From assembly GCA_000752995.2 (NCBI GenBank), contig LM994632.1:1-45152 (forward strand): a stretch of DNA of 45,152 nucleotides, written 5' to 3'. This document shows, one piece after another, positions 25,128 through 33,343 of this stretch (position 1 is the first letter of the stretch; every line of letters begins with the position of its first letter). This DNA is from Haemophilus massiliensis (GTDB lineage: Bacteria > Pseudomonadota > Gammaproteobacteria > Enterobacterales > Pasteurellaceae). The notes below the pieces were generated by a model. The model was not told where the DNA came from, searched no databases, and worked only from the letters and a program-made list of their open reading frames with translations. The position numbers and the translations under genes were made by a program.

Positions 25128-27935
25128 ATGAAAACTCACGGATTTCGCAATACATTCATTTGTCTTTCCGTCGGTTGTTGCTTAGGCGTCGCGACGCATG
25201 CCGACGAAGGGGAAAACGAACCGCTCCAAAACCCCCATGAGCTTATCGGATTAACACCGCAGATCGCCGCACAATATTCAGGTCAGGGGGTCAATCTCGG
25301 CGTGGTGGACAGCGGGTTTATGCTGGAACATCCGCAATTCAACCAACATACAATACATCCGTTGATTCTGGAAGTGGAAGAAAAAGGCGAGAAAATTGTT
25401 ATTGATCCGCGTAAATACGATACCGACATGGAAACAGACGAGCAAGGCAAAAAACACAAGGTTTACGCCATGCACGGCGGGCAAGTCAGCGGGATTATCG
25501 GCGCCCAATCGCTGCCGCAAGTCGGTTATCACGGCGGGGTGGCGAAAGGCAGCAACCTTTATCTCGCCCAATACGAGCCGAACGGTGACCGAGATGATGA
25601 AGAAAATGACGATAACGATGAAAAACATCGCAACAACGTGCGCCGAGCCGGCGCACAAGATGATTCGTTGTTACAGGGCAAAGATGCCGAAGGACAACGT
25701 GTACTGCTGGCGGCGGCGCTGAAAAAAGTGGCGGAAAACAATGTACTTGCCATTAACAACAGCTGGAACGAAGATGCCATCGGCAACAGCGTACAGGCGC
25801 TGGATAACCGCTATCAACAGTACATTACCCGCCATAACAATGACAACCGCCTACTGCAAGGCATCAAACAAACCACCGAAAAAAACATTTTGCTGGTCTT
25901 TGCCGCCGGCAATGAAAGCAAACAACAGCCGGGAATTCTCGCCGCATTGCCGCGTTATCTGCCGGCGCTGGAATCCCATTATTTATCCGTGGTCGCAGTA
26001 GACAAAAATAAAACCCTGGCCAGCTATTCCAACCACTGCGGCGTCAGTAAAAACTGGTGTATCGCCGCGCCCGGCGATTTAACCGTACTGTCCACCGACG
26101 GTGCGGAACAAGGGAAGAAAATACCGAACTTACAGAATCAATCAGGTACCTCATTTGCTGCGCCGACCGTTACCGCTTCGCTCGCCATCCTCAAACAGCG
26201 GTTTTCTTACTTCACTCCGACTCAAGTGCGAGACACTCTGCTGACTACCGCCACGGATTTGGGTAAAAAAGGCGTGGATGAGCAATACGGCTGGGGGCTG
26301 GTAAACATTTCCAAGGCAACTGCCGGTCCTGCTGCACTGCTGCGTGATGAAACTTATCAGGTAACAAAAAATGATTTCTGGTCGAACACACTGACCACAG
26401 AATTTGCCCTGAACAAAGCGGGCAACGCTACATTAACCTTAAACGGTAACAACAACCGTATTCGCACGCTTAATATCAACGCGGGAAAATTGGTATTAAA
26501 CGGCGCCACCTCCGCCGATACGGTCAATAACCGCGCCACCTTAGGACTGACTTCGCTAAACATACGTCAGACTTACCACGCTGCTGCGGACAGTCGGCTG
26601 GAGATCTTGTCGTCGCAAGGCATTAGCGCACAGGGCAAACACGCACAAGTTACGCTAAACGGTACACTAAACGTTGCAGAATCCCTAAAACATCATCGCC
26701 GAGCCGGTGATACGATCAGCCGTATTCTCACCTTGAAAGACGGCGCGACGTATCGCGGCGGATTTCTGGAAGTCGTGAAAAGTGCGGTGCTTTTTCGGCA
26801 AGGATTGCGTCAGGATTTATATTTCAACGCTGACGGCATCACCTTAAAAGCCAATAAAAATCAGGCGATCACCGATCCTAACGCCACCGCTAACGGGCAA
26901 AGCGGTCTGCGCCTGCTTAACGCATTGCGCGATACCCAAATCGCATGGCGGCAAGGTCGCTATAACGACTGGCTGCAACAGGCAGTAGAAAAGCATGATC
27001 TACAGCATTTTCATTATGCCGTTAGCAACGGCATTTACGCCGACAACATGGAGTTTCTGCGACACAGCGCCAGCGCCCAGCTGAGCCAAAACACAAATCA
27101 GCTGTATCGCTACCGCGATTTGGCTTTGCAGCAAGTAACGGTATGGACACAGGCGCAGAGTGACAAATACCGCAGCGACAACATGCCGGCAGTGGAAAAA
27201 GCCACGTTCACCACCCACAGCAGCGAACTGGGGCTGGCATACAAAGCGGACGATAAAATTCTGCTTAGCGCCCGCCTCAATGCACTCAAAACCAGTATCA
27301 GTAAAGGACAGGCAAATTCAACCCTGAAACAACGCAGCGTCGATGCGGCGATACGTTATATACCCGCGCCAAGCGGCTGGTTTGCTGATGCCGCCGCCCA
27401 TCTCGCACAGATTCATTATCATCAACAGCGTACCTTTAACGGCACAACACTGGCATCGGGCAAAACCGAAGGGCATCTGAGTGGCAGCGAATTGCGCGGC
27501 GGTTACGGGTTACAGGTCGGTCGCTGGCAGGCCGAACCGAGCATCGGGTTACAATTGATACATGTAAGCATGAAAGCCTTGCGCGAAAACGGCGAATTTG
27601 CCCTGACGACACCACGTCTGCGCTACACCGACCTGAATCTGGTCGCCGGCGTACGGCTAAACACCCGCTTTATGTTGTCCGACTGGCAAATTAGTCCGCA
27701 TTTCGTCGTTGATTACGACTATCGCCTCAACGGCGGAAAAACCAAGCTGCACAGCCGCTTTGACACAATTGTGCTGAATAGCGAAACCACCGCCTTTGGG
27801 CGCGACGGAATGAACATCGGCACCGGCATACAGTTCACCTACGGCATCTGGTCTCTCGGCACGGAAATCAAACAACGGTTATTCCGACACGGCAGCGCAA
27901 CCGATATTACCGCCCGCCTCGGCGTGAGTTTCTAA
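25128..27935 (+). CDS. Subtilisin-like (S8) serine protease autotransporter
   Basis: A 935-residue type Va autotransporter related to Mannheimia Ssa1 and neisserial NalP. A signal peptide of about 25 residues ends in VATHA. The S8 protease domain (about 40-400) has the full catalytic set: Asp61 (GVVDSGF), His116 (YAMHGGQVSG), the oxyanion Asn in FAAGNES (Asn262) and Ser342 (QSGTSFAAP). Between His and Asn is an acidic insert (DRDDEENDDNDEKHRNN, 154-170). A beta-helical stem with TLTLNGNNNRI repeats follows. The C-terminal 270 residues form the outer-membrane barrel, ending in RLGVSF. GGAG precedes the ATG. It probably processes itself or other surface proteins. The CC in the signal (SVGCCLG) is not a clear lipobox. 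Confidence 0.93.
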   Translation: MKTHGFRNTFICLSVGCCLGVATHADEGENEPLQNPHELIGLTPQIAAQYSGQGVNLGVVDSGFMLEHPQFNQHTIHPLILEVEEKGEKIVIDPRKYDTDMETDEQGKKHKVYAMHGGQVSGIIGAQSLPQVGYHGGVAKGSNLYLAQYEPNGDRDDEENDDNDEKHRNNVRRAGAQDDSLLQGKDAEGQRVLLAAALKKVAENNVLAINNSWNEDAIGNSVQALDNRYQQYITRHNNDNRLLQGIKQTTEKNILLVFAAGNESKQQPGILAALPRYLPALESHYLSVVAVDKNKTLASYSNHCGVSKNWCIAAPGDLTVLSTDGAEQGKKIPNLQNQSGTSFAAPTVTASLAILKQRFSYFTPTQVRDTLLTTATDLGKKGVDEQYGWGLVNISKATAGPAALLRDETYQVTKNDFWSNTLTTEFALNKAGNATLTLNGNNNRIRTLNINAGKLVLNGATSADTVNNRATLGLTSLNIRQTYHAAADSRLEILSSQGISAQGKHAQVTLNGTLNVAESLKHHRRAGDTISRILTLKDGATYRGGFLEVVKSAVLFRQGLRQDLYFNADGITLKANKNQAITDPNATANGQSGLRLLNALRDTQIAWRQGRYNDWLQQAVEKHDLQHFHYAVSNGIYADNMEFLRHSASAQLSQNTNQLYRYRDLALQQVTVWTQAQSDKYRSDNMPAVEKATFTTHSSELGLAYKADDKILLSARLNALKTSISKGQANSTLKQRSVDAAIRYIPAPSGWFADAAAHLAQIHYHQQRTFNGTTLASGKTEGHLSGSELRGGYGLQVGRWQAEPSIGLQLIHVSMKALRENGEFALTTPRLRYTDLNLVAGVRLNTRFMLSDWQISPHFVVDYDYRLNGGKTKLHSRFDTIVLNSETTAFGRDGMNIGTGIQFTYGIWSLGTEIKQRLFRHGSATDITARLGVSF

Positions 27936-27952
27936 GCCATTCCTTTGTAATA

Positions 27953-27995
27953 CAAAAGTGCGGTGAAAAATTCGAAAATTTTCACCGCACTTTTG
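27953..27995 (+). terminator. Uptake-signal dyad terminator after the autotransporter
   Basis: Seventeen-base arms containing AAAAGTGCGGTGAAAA and its complement face each other, ending in TTTTG. Two uptake signals (27956 and 27984) build the stem. It is the strongest hairpin of this type in the window. Confidence 0.85.
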
Positions 27996-28087
27996 CAATG
28001 ATTCTTTTTGCCGCCGAATCTGAACTAATCGCGAAAAAAAGCGACAAAGTAACAGTCAATCAAGACGACAACATAAGGAACCAGACG

Positions 28088-28720
28088 ATGGATTTTAACA
28101 GCATTTTAAATCAAGTACTCACCGCCGCGAAAGAACAGGTCGGCAAAACCATGGAAAGTGATTCCACCGTGGACAAAATCACTAAAGCCGGTGGCGGTGC
28201 CGCCGCAATCGGTATTTTGTCAATGATTCTCGGACGCAACGGCGGTGCCGGTTTAACCAAATTAGGGTCGCTGGCGGCATTGGGCAGCCTTGCTTATCAG
28301 GCATATCAACAATACCAGCAAAGCCAGAGCCAAAGCACCGCACCGGTTGCGCAAGAAGCATTCACCGGCGCAGAACAAAATGCCGACAGCAGTAAACTTA
28401 TCCTGCAAGTAATGATTGCCGCTGCGGCAGCCGACGGTACAATTACCGACGCGGAAAAACAGGCGATTATCGCCGAAGCGGGCAATAACCCGGAATTATC
28501 TCAATGGCTGCAACAGCAAATCGACAACCCGATTTCCATTGCCGACATCGCCGCACAAACCGGCAACGACCCGGCACTGGCAGCCCAGGTTTATCTCGCC
28601 GCCCGCGTAGCCTGCGCCGATTTAGATCGCAAAGAAATCATCTTCCTGTCAAACCTTGCTGAAGCGCTAAACCTAGACGACGCACTGGTCGAACAATTGG
28701 AAAAACAGGCGGGGTTTTGA
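28088..28720 (+). CDS. DUF533 (YebE-like, TerB-like) protein
   Basis: A 210-residue protein of the DUF533 family, as in E. coli YebE. The N-terminal amphipathic part (MDFNSILNQVLTAAKEQVGK) is followed by a glycine/alanine-rich segment with GAAAIGILSMILGRNGGAG and LGSLAYQAYQQYQQS, probably membrane associated. The C-terminal TerB-like helical domain has VMIAAAAADGTITDAEKQAI and RVACADLDRKEIIFLSNLAE, with acidic residues that could bind metal. The ATG at 28088 follows AAGGA by eight bases; upstream in-frame codons belong to the leader. The function of the family is unknown. Confidence 0.8.
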   Translation: MDFNSILNQVLTAAKEQVGKTMESDSTVDKITKAGGGAAAIGILSMILGRNGGAGLTKLGSLAALGSLAYQAYQQYQQSQSQSTAPVAQEAFTGAEQNADSSKLILQVMIAAAAADGTITDAEKQAIIAEAGNNPELSQWLQQQIDNPISIADIAAQTGNDPALAAQVYLAARVACADLDRKEIIFLSNLAEALNLDDALVEQLEKQAGF

Positions 28721-28737
28721 GTTAACGTCGGATTAAA

Positions 28738-28768
28738 AAATAAGGTCGGTTTAAACCCGATCTTATTT
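28738..28768. terminator. Bidirectional terminator between DUF533 gene and lysA
   Basis: AAATAAGGTCGG and CCGATCTTATTT form a 12-bp stem with one G-U pair between two convergent genes. T tracts flank it on both strands. Confidence 0.75.
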
Positions 28769-28791
28769 ATAATTCATAGCAATACCGCCAA

Positions 28792-30042
28792 TTACGGCAA
28801 CAGGGATTCCAGTTGCCATAATTCTTCAAAACGTTCGCGGCGTTTGATTAAATGCGCTTGGTCGCCGTCCACCATGATTTCAACGGCGCGCGGGCGGGAG
28901 TTATAGGTGGATGCCATGCTGGCGCCGTACGCGCCGGCGGAGCGTTGAGCAATCAGATCGCCTTGGGCGATTGCCAGTTCGCGCTGTTTGCCGAGGAAAT
29001 CGGCGGTTTCGCAAATCGGACCAACGACGTCATAAACTCGACGCTCGCGGTCTAATGTGCGGTCAACTTCAATGATGTTCATATAAGCCTGATACAGCGC
29101 CGGGCGGATCATGTCGTTCATGCCGGTATCCACAATGGCAAAATGGCGGTTTTCGTTGCTTTTCAGGTACTCCACTTTGCTCACCAGAATGCCGGCATTG
29201 GCCGTAATGGCACGCCCCGGTTCGAAGATAATTTCAAGATTCGGATAATCTTTTAATTTATTCAGCAATGCGCCGACGTATTCCGTCGGATGCGGTGCGT
29301 TTTCATCGCGGTAAGTTACGCCCAAACCGCCACCCAAATCCAGATGTTGTAACATGATGCCGTCCTGTTTTAACTGACTCATCAGCACAATCAGGCGATC
29401 TGTGGCATCAAGAAACGGCTGCAATTCGGTCAGCTGCGAACCGATATGGCAATCCATGCCGCTGATGCTAATGTGCGGCAGACGGTTCGCTATGTGATAC
29501 ACCTCACGCGCTTCATGTACGCTGATGCCGAATTTATTTTCTTTCAGCCCGGTGGAAATATAAGGATGGGTATGAGCATCCACATCCGGATTAACGCGCA
29601 ATGAAATCGGCGCGATTTTACCGAGCTGTCCGGCAATATCGTTGATGCGCAGCAATTCTGCGCGGCTTTCCACATTGAAGCAGCGAATGCCTACTTGTAA
29701 GGCGCGACGGATTTCGGTTTCCGATTTCGCAACCCCGGAAAACACCACCTTACCGGGTTCACCGCCCGCTGCCAGCACGCGTTCCAGCTCGCCTTGAGAA
29801 ACAATATCAAAACCCGACCCAAGACGCGCCATAATATTTAAAACCGCGATATTAGGATTCGATTTCACCGCAAAACAGATTAAATGAGGATGTTCGCCCA
29901 GCGCATCATCAAAGGCATGCCAATGGCGCTCCAATGTGGCGCGTGAATAAATATACGCCGGCGTGCCGAATTGTTCGGCAATCTGTCGCACCGGCAACTG
30001 CTCCGCCATTAGCTGACCGTGTTGATATTGGAAAAAATCCAT
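28792..30042 (-). CDS. lysA: Diaminopimelate decarboxylase
   Basis: This 416-residue PLP enzyme makes L-lysine from meso-diaminopimelate, the last step of lysine synthesis. The PLP lysine is in CFAVKSNPN near residue 60. DLGGGLGVTY and EPGRAITANAG bind the cofactor phosphate, and PICETADFLG carries the active-site Cys-Glu of the partner subunit. GDLIAQRSAGAYGASMAS is near the end. The length is usual. It follows lptM by 13 bases with AAGGTAAGGT before the ATG, the conserved lptM-lysA pair of gammaproteobacteria. Confidence 0.96.
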   Translation of the reverse strand: MDFFQYQHGQLMAEQLPVRQIAEQFGTPAYIYSRATLERHWHAFDDALGEHPHLICFAVKSNPNIAVLNIMARLGSGFDIVSQGELERVLAAGGEPGKVVFSGVAKSETEIRRALQVGIRCFNVESRAELLRINDIAGQLGKIAPISLRVNPDVDAHTHPYISTGLKENKFGISVHEAREVYHIANRLPHISISGMDCHIGSQLTELQPFLDATDRLIVLMSQLKQDGIMLQHLDLGGGLGVTYRDENAPHPTEYVGALLNKLKDYPNLEIIFEPGRAITANAGILVSKVEYLKSNENRHFAIVDTGMNDMIRPALYQAYMNIIEVDRTLDRERRVYDVVGPICETADFLGKQRELAIAQGDLIAQRSAGAYGASMASTYNSRPRAVEIMVDGDQAHLIKRRERFEELWQLESLLP

Positions 30043-30055
30043 ACCTTACCTTCCG

Positions 30056-30175
30056 TTATTGCTTCTGTGTCTGCGTTTGTGCTTTTTCCGGGAAATAAAG
30101 CGGCCCTTTCACACCGCAGCCAGTCGCTAAAAAAACGAGCGAACCCAAAAGGCAAATCGAAATTAGTTTTTTCAT
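30056..30175 (-). CDS. lptM: LPS assembly lipoprotein LptM (YifL), short form
   Basis: A 39-residue lipoprotein. The signal MKKLISICLLGSLVFLATGC ends in a lipobox (LATGC, Cys20). The mature protein begins CGVKGPLYFPEKA, nearly the same as the E. coli LptM start CGLKGPLYFP, and then a short glutamine/threonine tail. LptM helps the LptDE outer-membrane translocon to mature. It is much shorter than E. coli LptM (about 67 residues) but keeps the functional N-terminal segment. AGGAAT precedes the ATG. It is cotranscribed with lysA. Too short for most gene callers. Confidence 0.9.
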   Translation of the reverse strand: MKKLISICLLGSLVFLATGCGVKGPLYFPEKAQTQTQKQ

Positions 30176-30286
30176 ATCATTATTCCTGTTAATAAGTTAT
30201 TCCTGATGAATAATAGCGGGATCTACGGAAATTTCTATTTCTTTTTTGCATTTTATCCGCAATAGCCGCCTTAACACGCCGCCCGC

Positions 30287-32203
30287 TTAATCTGCCGGGG
30301 TTAACATGCGTTCCAGCTCGTCCTGCAACGCAAACCATTGACCTTCCGCTTCCTCCAGCGATTTTTTACAGCTCACCTGTTCAGTCAAAAGTGCGGTCAG
30401 TTTTTCTTTATTTTCCGCCTGATATAATGCGCCGTCCGCCAGCTGCATTTCAATGTCGGCTAATCGCGCTGAAAGTTGTTCGAGGTTTTCTTCGGACTGC
30501 TGCAATTTTTTGCGTAACGGCGCGCTTTTCTGGCGCAACTCCGCTTCCCGACGTTTCTGTTCTTTGCGATTTACGCTTGAACTTTCAGAATGCGTTTGCG
30601 CCTCGGCGCTTGATAAGCCGGCATTGCTGTCATTCAGCCATTGCTGGTAATCCGTCAGATCACCTTTGAATTCTTCCACTTGCTTGTCATGCACCAAATA
30701 AAATTCTTCCACCGTGTTACGCAGCAAATGTCGGTCATGAGAAACTACCACCAATGATCCCTGATAATCCACCAGCGCTTCGGTTAACGCCTGACGCATG
30801 TCCAGATCCAGATGGTTGGTCGGTTCATCCAGCAGCAATAAATTGGGGCGTTGCCAGACAATCAGCGCCAGCACCAGGCGAGCTTTCTCGCCGCCGGAAA
30901 AGGAGGACACCGCCTGATTGACTTTTTCACCGTGAAAGGCGAAACTGCCCAGATAATCGCGCAGCTGTTGTTCCGTCTGCTGCGGTGCGATTTTCTGCAA
31001 ATGCCACAAGGCGCTTTCTTCCGCGCGCAGAGTGTCCAGCTGATGCTGAGCGAAATAGCCGAGCTGCACGCCCTTAGCCAGCTGTACATGACCGGAAAGT
31101 GCGGTCAGTTCGCCCGCCAATAATTTAATCAGGGTGGATTTTCCGGCGCCGTTTTTACCTAACAAACCGATGCGCGAACCCGGTACCAGATTGAGTTTGA
31201 TTTGCTGCAACACGATATGCGCATTTTCCCCTGCGCCGTAACCTGCCGCGGCTTTTTCCATCGTAACCAGCGGATTCGGCAAGAACAGCGGTTCGCGGAA
31301 GTGAAATCGAAAAGGATTATCTACATAAGCCGGCGCAATACGTTCCATTCGCTCCAGCGCTTTCACGCGGCTTTGCGCCTGTTTGGCTTTGCTGGCTTTC
31401 GCTTTGAAGCGGTCGATATATTGCTGTAAATGATTGATTTTCTGCTGCTGTTGACGGAAAAGTGCGGTCTGTTGCGCCAGCTTTTCCGCACGCTGAAGTT
31501 CAAAGGACGAATAATCGCCACTATATTCGTTCAGCTGATAATTTTCTATATGCAGGATTTTATTGACAATCGGATCAAGAAAATCGCGATCGTGGGAAAT
31601 CAGAATTAAGGTTCCCTGATATTGCACCAGCCAGCGTTCCAGCCAGATCACCGCGTCCAAATCCAGGTGGTTGGTAGGTTCGTCCAGCAACAATAAATCG
31701 GACGGACACAATAACGCCTGCGCCAGATTCAGCCGCATGCGCCAGCCGCCGGAAAAGGATTTGACCGGCTGTTGCAGCACTTGCGGCTCAAATCCCAAAC
31801 CGTGCAGCAATGCGCCGGCGCGAGCATGAATCGTCCAGGCATCGATAATCTCAAGCTGAGCATGAATCGCCGCGATAGCATTGCCGTCATTACGCGCATT
31901 GGCGTCGTGCAATTGGCGCTGTAAGCGGCAATATTCGCGGTCACCTTCAATCACATAATCCAGCGCGGAAATGTCTAAGGCGGGCGTTTCCTGATTGACC
32001 CAAGCTACTCGCCAGTCGGGAGGATAACTCACCGAACCACCTTCGGCGCTCATTTGGTGTTTTAATAAGGCGAATAGAGACGATTTACCACAGCCATTTT
32101 TGCCCACCAAGCCAACCTTTTGCCCGGGATTAATGGTCGCATCGGTATTTTCCAACAACACCGACTGACCGCGTTTTAAGGTAAGATTTGTAAAAAAAAT
32201 CAT
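30287..32203 (-). CDS. yheS: ABC-F family ATPase YheS
   Basis: A 638-residue cytoplasmic protein with two ABC domains and no membrane segments. The Walker A motifs are GLVGKNGCGKSS and GLLGKNGAGKST. The signatures are SFSGGWRMRL and SFSGGEKARL, and both Walker B motifs read LLLDEPTNHLDLD. The inter-domain linker (about 240-300) and the charged coiled-coil C-terminus (from about 525) fit YheS. ABC-F proteins act on ribosomes, adjusting stalled or initiating complexes. Three uptake signals lie in the gene (30389, 31097, 31460), one in the C-terminal coil. Confidence 0.93.
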   Translation of the reverse strand: MIFFTNLTLKRGQSVLLENTDATINPGQKVGLVGKNGCGKSSLFALLKHQMSAEGGSVSYPPDWRVAWVNQETPALDISALDYVIEGDREYCRLQRQLHDANARNDGNAIAAIHAQLEIIDAWTIHARAGALLHGLGFEPQVLQQPVKSFSGGWRMRLNLAQALLCPSDLLLLDEPTNHLDLDAVIWLERWLVQYQGTLILISHDRDFLDPIVNKILHIENYQLNEYSGDYSSFELQRAEKLAQQTALFRQQQQKINHLQQYIDRFKAKASKAKQAQSRVKALERMERIAPAYVDNPFRFHFREPLFLPNPLVTMEKAAAGYGAGENAHIVLQQIKLNLVPGSRIGLLGKNGAGKSTLIKLLAGELTALSGHVQLAKGVQLGYFAQHQLDTLRAEESALWHLQKIAPQQTEQQLRDYLGSFAFHGEKVNQAVSSFSGGEKARLVLALIVWQRPNLLLLDEPTNHLDLDMRQALTEALVDYQGSLVVVSHDRHLLRNTVEEFYLVHDKQVEEFKGDLTDYQQWLNDSNAGLSSAEAQTHSESSSVNRKEQKRREAELRQKSAPLRKKLQQSEENLEQLSARLADIEMQLADGALYQAENKEKLTALLTEQVSCKKSLEEAEGQWFALQDELERMLTPAD

Positions 32204-32285
32204 TATTTCGCTTAGAATTTGTTATAAGATATTCATTGTTAAATTTTTTTTATTATTATTTTCCACTTTTTTACCGGGGTTGCAA

Positions 32286-32903
32286 ATGTTTGATTCTCTT
32301 ATTGTTCAATTTGTGGTGTTATGGGCGGTGATTGATCCTATCGGTTCCATTCCGGTTTATTTAACCAAAACCGTCGGCTTATCCCTTGAAGACCGACGTA
32401 AAATCGCGTTAAAAGCGATTGTTATTTCCGCCGGCATTTTGATGTTTTTTCTGATTATCGGTCAAGCATTGTTGGAAGCGATGCAGATTCCGCTCACCGC
32501 CTTTCAGATCGCAGGCGGTCTGGTACTGCTGCTGTTCGCGCTGACCATGATTTTCGGCGAAGGCAAACCGGAGCAGGAAATGAAAATATCCTCCAGTATC
32601 AGCGAAATTGCCGTTTATCCGCTGGCGGTGCCGTCAATCGCCTCGCCCGGTGCGATGATGGCAATCGTACTGTTAACGGATAATCACCGTTTCAGTTTCT
32701 TTGATCAGGTGCTGACCACTTTTATTATGTTGGCGATACTGTTTATTACTTATCTGCTGTTTTTAGCCGCCAATAATATTCAGCGCTTAATCGGCAACAC
32801 CGGTGCCGCAATCATCAGCCGAGTGATGGGACTCATTCTCGCCGCGGTGGCCATTAATAATATGTTGGTCGGAATTCGCGATTTCTTTACTGTTGTGGGT
32901 TAA
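32286..32903 (+). CDS. MarC-family membrane protein (YhgN-like)
   Basis: A 205-residue protein with six membrane helices of the MarC family. The family start FDSLIVQFVVLWAVIDPIGS, FQIAGGLVLLLFALTMIFG and the AVPSIASPGAMMAIVLL loop are present. Despite the name, MarC is not shown to confer drug resistance, and its function is unknown. GGGG lies ahead of the ATG at 32286; a TTG two codons earlier is less likely. An inverted uptake-signal pair follows the gene. Confidence 0.88.
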   Translation: MFDSLIVQFVVLWAVIDPIGSIPVYLTKTVGLSLEDRRKIALKAIVISAGILMFFLIIGQALLEAMQIPLTAFQIAGGLVLLLFALTMIFGEGKPEQEMKISSSISEIAVYPLAVPSIASPGAMMAIVLLTDNHRFSFFDQVLTTFIMLAILFITYLLFLAANNIQRLIGNTGAAIISRVMGLILAAVAINNMLVGIRDFFTVVG

Positions 32904-32913
32904 CCGCGGCGTG

Positions 32914-32954
32914 AAAGTGCGGTATAAATTTAATCGATTTTTCGACCGCACTTT
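32914..32954 (+). terminator. Uptake-signal dyad after marC-family gene
   Basis: AAAGTGCGGT (32914-32923) and ACCGCACTTT (32945-32954) are inverted around 21 bases, with a T at the end. It probably separates the MarC gene from oadGAB. Confidence 0.65.
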
Positions 32955-32993
32955 TAAATCCGGCGTTCCCCCATACCCCTAACGCGTTAACAA

Positions 32994-33036
32994 TGTGATC
33001 AGGTTCAAATACTTTCTTGGTTAAAGAAGGTATGAT
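32994..33036 (+). promoter_or_regulatory. Class II CRP-dependent promoter of oadGAB
   Basis: TGTGA-TCAGGT-TCAAA (32994-33009) is a CRP site centred at 33001.5. The -10 TATGAT lies at 33031-33036, with no good -35. A start seven bases downstream puts CRP at -41.5. This is the same geometry as the acid-sugar operon promoter. Confidence 0.65.
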
Positions 33037-33068
33037 AGTAACGTTGTTTTTCATCAAGAGGTATAACA

Positions 33069-33326
33069 ATGACAAATGCAGAACTAATGCAGGAAGGTGT
33101 AAACCTTATGATTTCGGGAATGGGGTTCGTGTTGGTCTTTTTGTGGATTTTAATTCTCGCAATCGGGCTGATGTCAAAACTGGTTAACCGATTCTTTCCC
33201 GAACCCATCCCGGCTCCTCCGTCAGCCAAACCTGTTCAAAGTGCAGCAATCAGTGATTTAGAACGTTTACGTCCGGTTATTGTTGCTGCCGTCGCACACC
33301 ACCGCCGTCAACAAGGGCTTAAATAA
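33069..33326 (+). CDS. oadG: Oxaloacetate decarboxylase gamma subunit
   Basis: An 85-residue small membrane subunit of the sodium-pumping oxaloacetate decarboxylase. One helix ([20 protein letters not shown]) follows a short N-terminus. A proline-rich linker ([12 protein letters not shown]) leads to a C-terminus with histidines ([13 protein letters not shown]) that may bind zinc. It anchors OadA to OadB. AGAGGTATAACA precedes the ATG. First gene of oadGAB, 17 bases before oadA, under the CRP site above. Confidence 0.93.
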   Translation: MTNAELMQEGVNLMISGMGFVLVFLWILILAIGLMSKLVNRFFPEPIPAPPSAKPVQSAAISDLERLRPVIVAAVAHHRRQQGLK

Positions 33327-33343
33327 TTTAGTTGGAGAAAATA

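Noticed and set aside
30180..30205. Direct repeat TTATTCCTG upstream of lptM
   Set aside because: It is a duplicated Shine-Dalgarno-like sequence; only the copy next to the ATG is needed and no second gene fits.
33000..33012. GGTTCAAAT resembling a tRNA T-loop
   Set aside because: No cloverleaf stems or CCA end could be built around it.
32965..33025. Minus strand reads TTTGAACCTGATC, similar to the 3' half of a TPP riboswitch
   Set aside because: The 5' half (GGGGUGC, CUGAGA) is missing, no gene follows on that strand, and the same bases are better explained as the CRP site of oadGAB.
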